Origin: Polytrichum commune
Taxonomy: Eukaryota > Streptophyta > Polytrichopsida > Polytrichales > Polytrichaceae
Assembly (NCBI GenBank): GCA_950295325.1
Contig: OX485804.1
Span: 31,806,001 to 31,870,000 of the forward strand
Reading direction: 5' to 3'
Length of the DNA stretch: 64,000 bases
Numbering within the stretch: the first letter of the stretch is position 1; every line of letters starts with the position of its first letter. Shown in pieces: positions 13,000 to 25,442 of the stretch. The notes beneath the pieces were generated by a model. The model made no database searches, was not told where the DNA came from, and was given only the letters and a program-made list of their open reading frames with translations. The translations under genes were made by a program, and so were the position numbers.

Positions 13000-15900
13000 A
13001 GCATACGACGTTTGAAGCTCCCCCGACCAATAGACGGCGGATCAGCGACCGTAGGGTACTTCCGGAGGTCCCGCCTCCTCTGCAGGTTGTAACCGGAGGT
13101 CGGTGGTCCTCCTCATTGACCGACCGCTGGGTGAAACTTCGTCCCTCCCGCGATGGGCCCTGCTAGATCGGTGCGGTCGACGACGCCGCGGGCCATGGAA
13201 GAGCGAAGCTCGCGGTCGCTGAGGGACTGGCGCGGCTGGCGAGGCGACCGCAAGAGAGCAAGAGCAAGGTGGAGAGGGGGAGGAGAATTTTTTGGCAGCC
13301 GTTTCGTAGGATTTTTGGTGCACATTTCGACCGGTTGTGCGCCAGGGTTTCGGCATTGCACTCGTGGGAGTGTGTGTGGCCTCGTCCCAATAATGTGAGC
13401 AGGTGAGGGACTCACGTACTAGTTGCGGAGGTTTAGCATTTTCGGAGATCGGGGTCTATAGATTTGAGCTGGCGGCGAGGATGATTAAGGACGGTAACTC
13501 GAAGGAGGATCGACTTTGCGGGGAATTCAGCTGCTTTGGTTTTGTCTCTCAGTAGGTAGCTTGGCGTTCTGTGATCGTTGTTTTAAATTTTATGCTTATG
13601 TGGATTTCGGCATGCGAGGTATATTGCAGCTCAAGGTAATCAGAAGCTTTCGAAATCGTCTATTCGCAGAAGGAAGAACATTTGTTGCTTGTTTTCTGGT
13701 TGAGCCTGCCAAGGAGCCTACTGTGGATTACTCTGAGCGTACTCTTTAGTAATAATCACCTCGGAGCAGGTAAAAGTGCGTTGTGGAACTATTTTTTCAT
13801 CCTCTTTGATATGCGAGATGTATATTGCAGCTCGATGTGATCAGATTGATTTTTTCTTAATTTTTTAAATTCAATTTTTTTTTTAAATCGTCGAGTACAA
13901 GAGCGCTATTTGAAGCTGTGATGTCTATGGATTTACACAATGCTTCAGTAGCAGAAGCAAGAATTGCACTTGTTGCTTGTTTCTTGGTTGAGCTCTGCAA
14001 AGGAGCCTAGTAATTCTGGCTTACTCTGAGCCTACTCTTTAATTTTTTCTGTTAATTTCTACTGTCCCTCTTGAAGGAACTTATGGCCTCTGAGAAGCTT
14101 AGTAATTGACTTCTCCCTTTCTTCTTTGAGTTAATGCGCACGGCGTTTTGTAGTTAGTTTTGAACGAGGACCTGAAGAGACAAAGGGAAAAGGAAGGGAG
14201 TAATTATGGTGTTCCTGGCATAGGCTGTAAGTATATTTTGTTGTGCCTTCTTCAACCGCTACTCTTCGGCCTCTGCTGTACACTTAATTCACAGTTTTGG
14301 TCGCTGCTGTTCTGATTGTGTCATGGAATGAATTTTCTGACGAAATCTTCTGAAACTCTCAGACTTACGTACAGTGCAGGCCTGTCAGTGACAGGTATTC
14401 TGACTCTCCAAGCTTCATTGACAAACTTTGGACTAATTTCCAAATGTTCTAACTACGAGGTTTCGGCGCACATTTAGTAGAGGCACGGTGAGCGAAATTG
14501 TAAGCAATCGAGCCTCGTCTCAGTTTTATTGAGATGCACAGATTGCTCAGATATGCATGCAGGAGCACCGATAACTGCTTTCACAAGTTAAGGCAGCTGG
14601 ACCTTGTTACGTTTTATACGCATCCTCTAAACAACTTGGTTATAAGCTCTTGAACTAATGATGAATCCTTGAGCAATCTAGCTCACGTTCCGGACCAAAC
14701 TTGCCAGAGTCTACATTTTACTGTTCACTGCGTTTGTACTGCAGAGAATGTTTCTCAGTTTAGTTGGAGGCCGCCGTCATTCCGAAACTACATGGACACG
14801 TGAGAGGTCGAATACATGAGGGGACAGAATTTATTTTGCTGCGAAGATACTTGAGTTGATACATCTAGTTGATTGATTACTGTGCTCAGTACCAGGGTAC
14901 CTAGAATGTCGTAGTTTGTCTTCCTTGTTTCTCTTGACGCTTTCAGCCTCGCAAGCTGTTTTTTTCTGCTCGAAGCTTTTACTGGTAGCTGAAGTTTGAA
15001 AGTGGATAATCAGCATAGAGTAATGATAGACATTTGCACTTGAATTACCAACTCAGTCTTCCTTCATCACACCTGAACTTCTTCGTCACATTGGATGGTC
15101 CTCTCGGCCCTTGAAATTTGCAGACAAGGGGCCTATTACGTACGAGGAAAAGTTTGAAGAGGTTTGAGTGTTTCTCGAAAATAATGAGATACTCTTTATA
15201 CAGCATATTTGAGGCGAATCATGAACAATCTAATTCAATTTGTACCGTTTGAATGCAGTTCTGAAAGTAAAAGTACGTGTGGAGACGACTGGTTTAGTCT
15301 GAACTTGTAGTTCCTGGCAACCTCCAAGAACGGCTACCAATTCTCTATCTTGCGCCTCATGCACAAGGCTTTCGAATCGGAACATTTGTGAGAATGGTAG
15401 GAAAGAAGAAGGACATGTACTTGGGGGGAACCACGGCGTTTTGGAATAACCATGAAGTAGTTCAGTATGGCGCTAGAGAAATAAGGATCTAAGCAGCAAT
15501 AGCTGGACGCACTGTTATCTGCTTGCATTTTGCACAATCGGCTTTGCAAGGCAGAGCTAGGGCACCGCGAACAACATGGAGTGGTTGTCGAAGGGGTTTG
15601 CAAAGGAGGGACTCCCCAATGGTATAGCCTCGCTGGATCAAAGCACATTTGTAGATAATAGACTATCTCACAGATGTGGCAGCGGAGCAGAAGGCAGCTT
15701 GATGACCATGGTTATAACGAAGCTAAAGACAACGTTGAAACTTCTTTGATGTGTAGACATCTCCCTTACTTGGATGGGACTTTGGCCACCATCCCGATGT
15801 TGGGCGTGTTGGGTTTGTGATGAGACACTACTGTGATCCTCTGGACAAATTTGGAGAAGCTTTACGAGCTTGGTTTGTTGCAGATGGAAGTTTTTCTGTA

Positions 15901-16203
15901 AAAGCTCTGCATTGATAATTTAGTCTTATACTGAGTTATTTGATGCCTTGGGGTCTAAATCAGTTAATAATCGGCTGGGCTGAGTCAATATGGTGCACAT
16001 ACTGCACGTCGTATTCTCGTCTTGTGATAATGATGATCACCTTATACCCCAGCTCAGATTTAAGATTGTAAAAAGATGTAATGGTAAGGATTGCAAGGTC
16101 TTTACGACTAAAGTGCTTTCACTTGAAAAACATGAAGGACGAGTTGACGGGATGTCTAGTTAGGTCAGGAATGACGACTAGAAGTTTTTGCCTTCTTTGG
16201 TGG
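13000..16203 (+). promoter_or_regulatory. GC-rich block and probable leader of the membrane-protein gene
   Basis: From about 13.02 to 13.50 kb base composition rises sharply above the surroundings and CG dinucleotides are frequent, as in plant promoters and first exons. The frames inside it overlap on both strands and read as low-complexity Arg/Ser/Pro peptides, so I do not call a protein. No coding exon is recognisable between 13.5 kb and the signal-peptide start at 16204. I infer a promoter plus 5' leader, perhaps with leader introns. Transcript data could instead show a separate non-coding RNA. The segment 13600-14045 is an imperfect tandem duplication. Confidence 0.35.
13600..14045. repeat. 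Imperfect tandem duplication in the leader region
   Basis: The words ATGCGAGGTATATTGCAGCT, GCAGAAGGAAGAACA, TTGTTGCTTGTTTTCTGGTT, GCCAAGGAGCCTA and TACTCTGAGCGTACTCTTTA at 13612-13750 recur in the same order at 13813-14041 with substitutions and insertions (for example ATGCGAGATGTATATTGCAG and TACTCTGAGCCTACTCTTTA). The period is about 200-290 bases and varies through indels. Confidence 0.65.
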
Positions 16204-19200
16204 ATGGACACCTCCAAGGTTCTCCAAGCATTCTGGAGCTTCGTGGCAGTAGCATTTCTGCTTTGTCCAATATCAGTGCAGGGACAAGGTTCTTTGAGCA
16301 TCGTCTTCAAGGAGACACCCACCAATATCACTTCCAGAACAAATGCGACATTCAGGTTTGATGTGGTGGGAGCTGATGGGGTGAATTCATGCCCCCGCCA
16401 GAAGTGTTCCGTCAGATGCAAGGTGAGGTTGGTCAAATTTTGTCGTTAAGGCTTGGGTTACATTTTGTGCTCATAGTTCATCTGTATTACAGTCTAGGAC
16501 TCAGAATATTTCCCCGAGAGGAATCAGAAACCACACTAATATCTACAATGGCCCCCTCTAGAGGTCCGCACATCAAGCGCTAGTTGAAGTCCCAGAGAGC
16601 CAGCCAGTCTGGGAGTACAATAACCAAGCACCTATTCTCAAGCAGACACCCAGAATTTTACCACTCCCAGAAGTCACATATACAATTGCTTTTGCACTCT
16701 AGTAATTATCACTCTCTGAGAATGCTTTCTTGCCAATGTTACGTTTATTTTCATATGTGTGACAATGTTCATGGGGGTACTTTGCAGCTGGACCAGTCTG
16801 CATTTGAAGAGTGCAATGCACAAGCCTCCTTTGTAAATCTGCGAGATGGTGGACACATCTTCTATGTCTCTGTTAATGAATCGAGTGGAGCCTTTGTCAC
16901 ATCAGAATTCAAGTGGATAGTGGGTAAATACAACAACATCTTGGTGCAATTGATGCAACTAACTCTACATTCAGGATATTAAACATTCGATCAAGCCAGT
17001 CCTTACGCGAAAAGTATATTCTATTAGTATGGAACCTTTACTTCTGTTGGATTATTATTGCGTGAATTTTGGACTCATAGATTGTTATCTTGCGTGCAGA
17101 TACTGTACCACCTACGGCTGTTGTTGATGGGGGTGCAGCTTTTACACATGCAGTGAATGCTACAGTGAATATAACATTCAGCGAGACTTGTGATCATGGT
17201 GGTGGTTTTGTCTGCACAAACACCAGCTTCTGCGATGTAAGTTACACGGCAATAATTGCATGTTAGCCATGTCCTTCGTCATGCGCCCCTCCATTGATGT
17301 CTGGTAAGGACACCACAAAGTGCTTCTCTGGAATGGCTGTGCAGTTCAAGCCGGAAATCTAAGTGCAAGATTAGTCGGAACTTTGGAACTAGAACAGACC
17401 TGCAATAAAACACTACCCATTCAAATCTCATTTTTGTGTTGTGGTATCCCTCTGTAGTCTTCTTGAATGTTCACCTTATTCTGCTTCTGGATTATCATTG
17501 GCTTCTAAGTTTTTTTGAACAAACGACTGTCGTAGCTTCTATTGATACTTCAGCAGTGCAGCCGCTGTAGAAATTCCTACTTAACGGCTCAAGAATAATT
17601 TGCAGAGGTATGGAGTATGAGAAATTGTTGTTTATTCACTGGTTACTCAATTTTCTGATATGTGTGGCCATTTTCCTAACCAGCTGCTGGTCTATGGAGC
17701 TGGAGCTGTGATTCCTTCGACTTTTGTGGAATTAGAGATAGGACGGGTGTACTCTGCTGTAATCGAATTAGCCCCTGAGGTTCCAAAGGGCAGAGTCAAT
17801 GTCGTTATCGCCAAACGAGCTTGTGCTGATGCGGCAGGGAATTTCTTCCAAAGAACAGATAATTCTACCTTTGTGATCCACTTCGGTTGTTTTCTTCTCC
17901 TACCTGCCGAAATGTCATTTTTATGTCATTCGTTCTTGGTTATAGTTTTCTCTACTTGATTGGGTCTCTTGAGGATGATAATGTACTGATGAGATTACTG
18001 TAAGGTACACATAAGAATATTTTCTTAGCCATTCTCAGCTAATAATTCAAAGAGCTGATCAAGAGAGAATCCAACCATTCCTAGGCCATATTGACTGAAG
18101 AATCATCTAGAAGCATTAACCAACTTTTTCCAGCTTCCGACAAAGTGGGAATTGGTTTCTTGAAAAAAATCTGATACTCCCTCTCGTATCCTTCAGATCG
18201 AACTGTACCCACTGTGAACCTGTGGACAGCTCTTCCTACCTCTGAAGTTCTGATTGACAACCAGCCGAGGACAATTGAAGCCACCAACAAAATTTCCGAT
18301 TTAATAATATACTTGGATTTTGCTGAACCAATCATTGGCAGTGCTGACACTTTGCTAGGTCAACTAAATGCTAGCAGTGGGTCTCTCTCTGCGACTCACA
18401 GGAAAAGCTATGCAAATCGACGCTTCGGCTATGTGGTAAATTCCCCTGCATTAAGGATTTTTCGTTGTTTGCATGTGGGAAAGCATTCCGTGTTGTAATG
18501 CACCGGAACACGCCCCACATATTCAAATGAGGCGAATTTCAATTTCCTAGAGTTTTACTGGAAAGGAAATAGTTACCTAGATTTTATTTGTTGTATATGT
18601 TATGAGCGCGATGGAACTTGCTGGATCGTTCCATAGCCTGTCTAAATGCGTTTGGAACTTGAAATTGCCTAGCGCCAATGGCTGATTTGTCATCGCCTGT
18701 ATGGTTTACAGCTAAGCAACATTGCGGACGTCTCTGTGGTGACCGTAACTCTTCCGGGAAATTCAGTGCCCAGTAGGTATGGCACTCTGTTTGCAGAGTC
18801 CAGCACGACATTTCTATATGGTATGTTTCTTAGACTTGTTGGAGATATGATCTCTCATCCAAACTAACTAGTGGGTGAGGCTGGTGACTGAGGAAGTTTC
18901 GTAAGAGACTATGTACTTGTGAAAGGGGCGTGTCAGTGCGTGTTTGCTTTACTTTGGGAATGGACGACATTGCTCTACTTACCCAGGATGTGGGGCAGAA
19001 ATGCATGAAATGGATAGAACTTTTCCTGTCTTTTTTCTCATTAAGATTTACATTAGGTGGTAATCTGACACTTTGGTGTTTAATGCCAGATACCGAGAGA
19101 CCGCAAGTGCAACTCAGTACCACCTCTCTTGCAAAGACGAAAAATCACTTTGTTCCTGTTCTCATACAATTTACTGAACCTGTTTTTGGATTCGCCTCCT

Positions 19201-22200
19201 CAGGTGTGACCATATCAGGCGGAACTTTGACAAGGCAGGTGCATGAAAAGGACCCTGATTGTTTCTACTGGCACCTGGATTAGACAGTTGTGAAGTACTC
19301 AAGACTGCTACAATAAAGATTGTGTTTAGTGTCATATGGTATTTAATTTCACTGTGGTCACTTTTCTAATGACACTTTTTATGAATAAGTGTACAAGTAC
19401 TGTCATCTCAACTTCCTTTTCGTTCATCCACTGTTAGTTTCGTATTTGTTGCATCTTAACATTCTGTAATAAAGTATTGTCATGGACGATTGAAATTTGA
19501 GTGAAAAATAACTTCGTAAGTGACAGTAGTTGCAACATTTTAAATCTATAATGCCCAACTTTTTTTACAAGGAGTAACAGATACTGTTAGGTTTACAGTT
19601 AGTGTTACTGACACCATAAGGGCAGTTTACAATATTGAGCAGACGAATAGATTGGTGACACTAAATACAATATTTAGTGTAGTAATTACAGAGAAGCTAT
19701 ACTCCTTACCTTCACAAATACAAGTGGTCAATACTGCAATCTTGTACCTCACATAATTACACGTTAAATGCAGAAAGATTCTAGTAGTAACATTTACTAA
19801 CACAATCTCCTTGATTTGCAGTTTTAAGGAAGTCTCTAAGAATACATACGCCTTGGAAGTATATGTGGTGGATAACAACGTGGTGACAGTAGCTGTGCCA
19901 GAAAATTGTTCTCTGGATGCAGCTGGAAACTCCAATGTGGCGTCATCCATTCTGCAAGTGCGACACTGTAGGTTATCTTTCTCATCTTTTTCCAATTTTT
20001 TTGGTTATTGCCTGTACAGCATCTGTACTTTGCTCTGTTGCAAACATCTTACAAGGTGGTGGAGACATTTGTATGTATTACTGTCTCAGATGTTTAACCT
20101 CATGCAGATACAACACCTGCAGCCTCGGTGGCTCTGTACTATTTAACCACGGCAGGCCTGCTATCTACAGCTTTTGTCTCAGGGGCTCTTTCGATCTCGT
20201 CTGGAACTTTAGCAGCTGCAAGCACCCTCTTGGGTCAAAGAAGTGTTTCAATTGGTGCTGACCCCTCTAGAAATTTTCTGGTATGTACGTTTTTTGTTGT
20301 GTTATCTATGCATGTTAGTACAAACGATTTATTGCATTTATCTCAGTAAACAAGTGAAATTCATGCTACCCTCTAAGGAATGAGCGTTTGTGTCCATGTG
20401 GAGACGGATGCACACAGTATCATTGACATGCTAGGTGTACCCTGCCATAACATGGGGATCATTGTTGTTCTCCAAAGGTCATGCTCTATCAGAGATTGTT
20501 CTAACAACCATGTAAATCATCATCAAAAAAAACCTCGAGGTTGGATAGTCAATTTAAGTGTCAATACTTGTGTACTCATTCTGTCACCACATCACACTTT
20601 AAGCGGGGACCAGAATCTCTATATGTATAGTGAAGTTTTTTCTCGTTTAGGGTTCTACCTCCTTGTGCCGAATGATTGGTGTTGTAGTATTGAAGTCTTT
20701 GTGAATCCTTGCTTCATTTGTAGGGAATGGCATGCCATCTCCAAATTCTCGCTTTCTCAGATTGGCTAGCTGTGAGCTTGCCAATAGAATATCACGAGGT
20801 AACTAGGGGTCTCCGGTGGTTGATACCACATGTGAAGACTCCTTGGCAAGATGACAGTGGATACAACACGGCTACTGATTTTGGAAGTGGAGTTGAAATA
20901 TACGTCCCGACAATCCTTCAAAGCTTGATCAGAGGAAGACGGAGGTTACTCGAAGAGACAGGCTCATCTGGTCGACCAATTGGACACAGAGGCCGTATGT
21001 TAGGAGCCAACACAACCTTGTATGGACCAGCTTTTGGAGCTGATGATTACAAACTTTACTTTCTGGTAGCACTCGCAAAATGCATTTATTCACATAGATT
21101 ATTCATGGTTTTTTCCTCCAGTTTTTGGTCGTTTTCAAAAGAATATGGCAAAGCTGAGATAATCTTTCATTCCATGATTCACTCAGTGATTTAGTCCTCT
21201 TTTTGAGACACCAGATATATACATCGATTGTGTTGACAATGGACCGTTGTGTAACTGTACACTCTTAACCTTCAACAACCTGAGTTTCTTTTGTACTCTT
21301 CTTACAGAGATATTGTGTCTTCGTCAACTCCTAGTCCTGATCCTTCACTTAAAATTATCTTTTACAGAACCAGAAGACCTACATGCAAGCTTTGAAGAAT
21401 GCTGTGAACAAAAATGACGATGTGGGGTGAGCTTTACAACTCGTTCTCATAAGTGTTTGCAAAGATTATTGCTATTATCCACTAATTACCTATGAGAAGA
21501 CAGTTGAGTCCACTGACACGTTTGAAAACAGAAATCTGTTAATAAAGTCAGTATTCAAGACATACAAAACCATCATTTGCATATTCATGTTCACAAACAT
21601 AGTAACATTATACGAGGATACTGTTATGTTACATTTGAATTTGAAATACCGGATATTTGAAAGACACAGAACATGAGAATGATGTGGACACTTTTGTGTA
21701 GTAGTTGTTACTGCACAAGAGAGAGATTTTATAACAGACACTGACATGGCACCTGGCGCCATTTTTCTAGGTGGCAAGATTTTCAGAAAAACATGTTCTG
21801 GCTTGCTGTAGTAGGAGGAGGCTTTATCCTCCTGCACTTGTTGATGTTGCTCCATCTACGGTGGCGGACAAAAACATCACAAAGAGGAGCTCTCGCTATC
21901 CCAAGATTTGAGCTTTTCATCTTGATTTTTGCATTACCAGGCATATGTCAGGCTTCTGCTTTTATCATCAAAGGTTAGCGCCTACAGAGATTTGTGTGCT
22001 TCATCATCCTCCAGTTTAGAGAACATCATAATCATGGCATTTCAACCCCATTGTTTCTGAAAATAACCTAGGGGAAAAAAAATTCTCTCTAATGAGTATG
22101 CATCAGACTGTGATTGAGCAGTTATCATTATGCGCAACAAGTGCTTTAGTATCTTGAAATTACAACTTGAGCATTAGTTTATTGAATTGTTCCTACCTCT

Positions 22201-24142
22201 GGGCGCAGGTGGCACTACCGTGGGCATCGTAGTTGGCGGATTATTCCTTGCAGTCCCAGGAGCCTTTCTTGCATCTGTAATTATATTTCTAATTTATGGA
22301 ATTTACCTGGGAGCACTAGTTCGATACAAGGAATTTCGTCAGCCAGAAGCTCGAAGAGACGGTAACCTGCAAATTACTCAACATCAAGGACTTTTAAAGG
22401 TTCTAACTGGCACAGGATATCCAGGCAAGTGGGTTAGGAAAAGTCATCTTGGATACGCATTTTTGCCAAGGTATGGATTACTTTTTGAGGATCGTAAAGG
22501 CCCTCCAAAAATTGTTATTCCAGAGACCTTGCCTAATCACACTAACAGCAATCACAGAGCTGAAAGCACCACATGGAGTGCGAATTCTGATGACGACATA
22601 AGTGATGAGGTAGAGATATCTTCCTTCGCTCAGATTCTCGGAGGTGCCCAGGCAGCATACTTCCTTGTAGACCTTTCAAGAAGAATCACTCTGGGATTAG
22701 TATTTGGAGCCTATACAAGATCAGATCACTCCTGGAGCCAAGTAAGTATAGTACTGGGTTTCACAGTCATCCAGCTCCTCTATGTGGTCATAACAAAACC
22801 ATTCAGAAGCAGAGGCGTGCAGTTGGTTGAGACAATATCTCTTCTGTGTGAAGCGGGAATTTTTGGAGCAGCCATAGCTTTGCTTGTCAAAGGTGATCCC
22901 ACAAAAAACCATCTGGAAGTAGGAATTGTCATGCTCATGTTCCTTCTCATCAGTTTTGTGGCTCAGCTGGTTAATGAATGGTATGCCCTCATGGAGCAGC
23001 TGATGCGTCTCTCAATGGTCGGACAGCCCTCTCTCAAGGAGGGACTCAAACGGCTGGCAGGTTTGCACCACTCCCCAATCCTGTTGCTTGGTGTTTGTAA
23101 CTAAACTTCATGACAACTGCAAATACCGAACCTACTTATATTCTTCTCTACGTTAAGTTTCAGTGACATTTATGTCCTGATGAGTTGTTGGGCGCATGTT
23201 GTGTGCTAGACACGACGTACTTCATATAATATATTTCAATATATTACCTCCTTTGTTTATGTTCTCTACTCCTTGCCTACATTATTCTGACTCCGTGATA
23301 TGATTGCAGGAGGAATCATTCTCCCACTCATTCCACGCAGCACATGGTCAAGATTGATCAGTCCCCAGTTACAACCTGAGTCTGGCATTGTTGGTGTGAC
23401 ATCTTTGCACCCAGATCAAAGAAGAGAGGCAAATGCTACAACTCGTGAAGGAGCTAAGCATGCTATGACTAAGGACATTGGACCGGCGGCTAGCACTATT
23501 ACGGATGCGAGGATCCCAATCCACCACTTCGGAACACCAACATTCATCGGCCCTCGTTCTATTGTGCAAGGAAAGTTGGAAAATGATGGAGACAGTGGTC
23601 CACCCTCAGGAGAGCTTCGTGCAGAAGCATCCCCCAGGTCATTGAGCCACTGGAGCAACAAGCGTTCGTTAGAAGGGAAAAGATCTAGAGGCTCAAGCAG
23701 GGATGGCAAGAGTGAGGAGCTCAAGATGCTGAGGGAGCTTGCCAAGGCAAGCTTCCCAAGGCGACATCAAGACGAGGAGTTTGGCATACACCCAGGGATG
23801 ATAACAGGCATAGGAGGGTTGGGCACTCCTTTAGAAAATTCTCCAGTTGCAAGCCCGCGTGGGGGATCGGTCCGGTACGTGCGAAGGCGGAGGCAATTCT
23901 CGGGTCTGCCGCAACGATCTATGGAAGGCAATACTGATGACTCTCTATCGGAAGTTACTTCAGAAGGGGACATTGTTCGTGATGATCACCCTTCGCTCCC
24001 AGAAACTTCCAATGAAGGCGATCTAGCTACTGTGGCAACATCCTCGTCAAGAAACAATAACAAAGGGTCAGGACACAGTGAAAGCCATTCCTTGAACCTG
24101 CGGGAACCAGGCACCGCCATAAGACCTCTCGAGGAACGGTAG
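16204..24142 (+). CDS. Large multipass membrane protein with extracellular Ig-like modules (14 exons)
   Basis: Exons: 16204-16422, 16788-16923, 17100-17236, 17684-17885, 18197-18435, 18712-18820, 19090-19234, 19822-19967, 20108-20280, 20724-21065, 21368-21426, 21771-21973, 22209-23060, 23310-24142. Spliced, they give 1264 residues without a stop. The start at 16204 is chosen because it opens directly into a signal peptide (LLCPISVQGQ); an in-frame ATG at 16081 adds 41 residues before it. Residues about 30-450 hold repeated beta-rich Ig-like modules with strand-and-linker words such as DTVPPTAVVD, DRTVPTVNLW, ITFSETCD, IQFTEPVF and DAAGN. A loop region with a RGRRRLLEE stretch follows. About seven hydrophobic segments lie between residues 640 and 970 (for example MFWLAVVGGGFILLHLLML and IVLGFTVIQLLYVVITKPF). 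The tail of about 280 residues is Ser/Arg-rich and probably cytosolic. I recognise an uncharacterised land-plant family often labelled bacterial Ig-like domain protein. Resemblance of the membrane part to fungal TRP/Flc proteins is inference; channel function is not shown. Confidence 0.85.
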
Positions 24143-25442
24143 CAACTTCAACACACAGTGTTCTATTTAAACCCCGTATGACAATGTGCTGTTGTCCAGC
24201 CTCTTTTCTAAATGCCGCATGCTACACGGCCTTCCACCTGCAGCTGCCAACCTCTGTAGGTAGCTCCTCGATGATTTTTATTCATGTGCCTTTTACAGAA
24301 AGAACTTCCGATTGCAACTCATCTTGTGCACTTCACAACTTACAATTTTAAGGATAGGGAATGGACAACTCGGACAAGAAGCAGAAATGGTGCAACGAGG
24401 CCACTTTCAGACAGGTCTTCATGTTTAAGGATGGAATGTAGCACCTGATTGACCTTCATCGGGGAGGAATGCAATTGCACGGTGGTCGAGACCTCTTTGC
24501 CCACATGACCATGACAGATCAAATTACTGAAGATGTTCATCATAACTTTTACCTTACTGAACTTTGAAAAGAAAATACACTATTGTTTCCAAGGCTGTTG
24601 GGGAGGCTGTGAGAAGAGCAAATTGGGAATTGCAGAATTTGGTTCCACAGACTTCTCCGGTGATGAACTTGGGGTGCTCTTCCTTCCCAGGAGCATCTTA
24701 TGTATCTTTTCCAGCCCACACTGAAGTCGGTAAACAACTAGCACCCCAAAAGTAATTCCTTTCTCATGTCTATTCACATTCTAAATCGGGTGATTTGTAG
24801 GTCACTGAACAACAATTTTTGCTAGCTCAGAGCTTGAGGGCTGCAACGCCATACAACTTGAGGCCTTGCCTGATATTGCCGTTTTGAGATCTTTGTTTAA
24901 AAAGGACCAGGCATGTCAAGGTGAGACCATGATCAGTCTACATTGATCATGTAGTTTTGGTAGAAACAGAGAGTAGGTTTACTTTAGAACAAAATTTATT
25001 ATTGCTTTGAACACTCATTTATTGCCAGAATAAAAGAACATGGTTCTCTCTTTCATTTTTGTTGTCAAATGTAGAGTGATTGATTGTACCTGATGTGTCC
25101 AGTGTATCTTGGAAGTTTTCAAAATGAAGCCTCACGTGGAAAATAAATGAACACTCCAATACTCACAAATCTCAAGGATATCTGAGACCAGGGAGATAAT
25201 TTGACACCTCTATAATTACACATCATGTGATTGCCTTGCTTCAACAATGAACAATTTAAGATCACTTACCTGGCTCTCTTCTTGCTGGCTGAAGTGTGGC
25301 AATCACTTAGCTAGCAAGATATATGTGGCCTTAAGATACTGAGGAGAATAAATTCAGATTTCAGACAGAAAGGTAGTGTAAACTGTGAGACCTGTTTAAG
25401 AGCTCATTGAAATTGAATGATGATTAGACAAGTCATTGCTTT
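24143..25442. other. Convergent intergenic region (3' flanks)
   Basis: This lies between the stop of the membrane-protein gene on the plus strand and the stop of the FLN1-like gene on the minus strand. It should hold both 3' untranslated regions and polyadenylation signals. No additional gene is supported; overlapping frames near 24.5-24.8 kb on both strands have no recognisable content. Confidence 0.6.

Larger units (their letters stand above)
1..13000. other. Gene-poor intergenic region, repeat-derived
   Basis: I see no convincing gene here. Open frames are short (under about 105 codons), lack recognisable motifs and have no matching splice partners. The sequence is AT-rich and contains microsatellites, homopolymer G and C runs, a long hairpin near 7.5 kb, a MITE-like inverted repeat at 6.05-6.39 kb, one truncated copy of a hAT-like MITE at 5.5-5.7 kb, and two related copies of a repeat near 0.3 and 9.4 kb. 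These point to old, decayed transposon sequence. Fragmentary exons of an unrecognised gene cannot be excluded by eye. Confidence 0.6.

Noticed and set aside
13042-13415. Overlapping open frames of 75-104 codons on both strands in the GC-rich block
   Set aside because: GC-rich DNA has few stop codons by chance. The peptides are low-complexity Arg/Ser/Pro, differ in every frame and show no domain, so I call the region promoter/leader.
16081-16203. Earlier in-frame ATG for the membrane protein
   Set aside because: It would place 41 residues, including charged ones, before an otherwise typical signal peptide. The ATG at 16204 is preferred, though the longer form is not excluded.
24340-24777. Overlapping short frames between the convergent genes
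   Set aside because: They are present on both strands, with no motifs and no conserved splice structure. Most likely 3' untranslated sequence.
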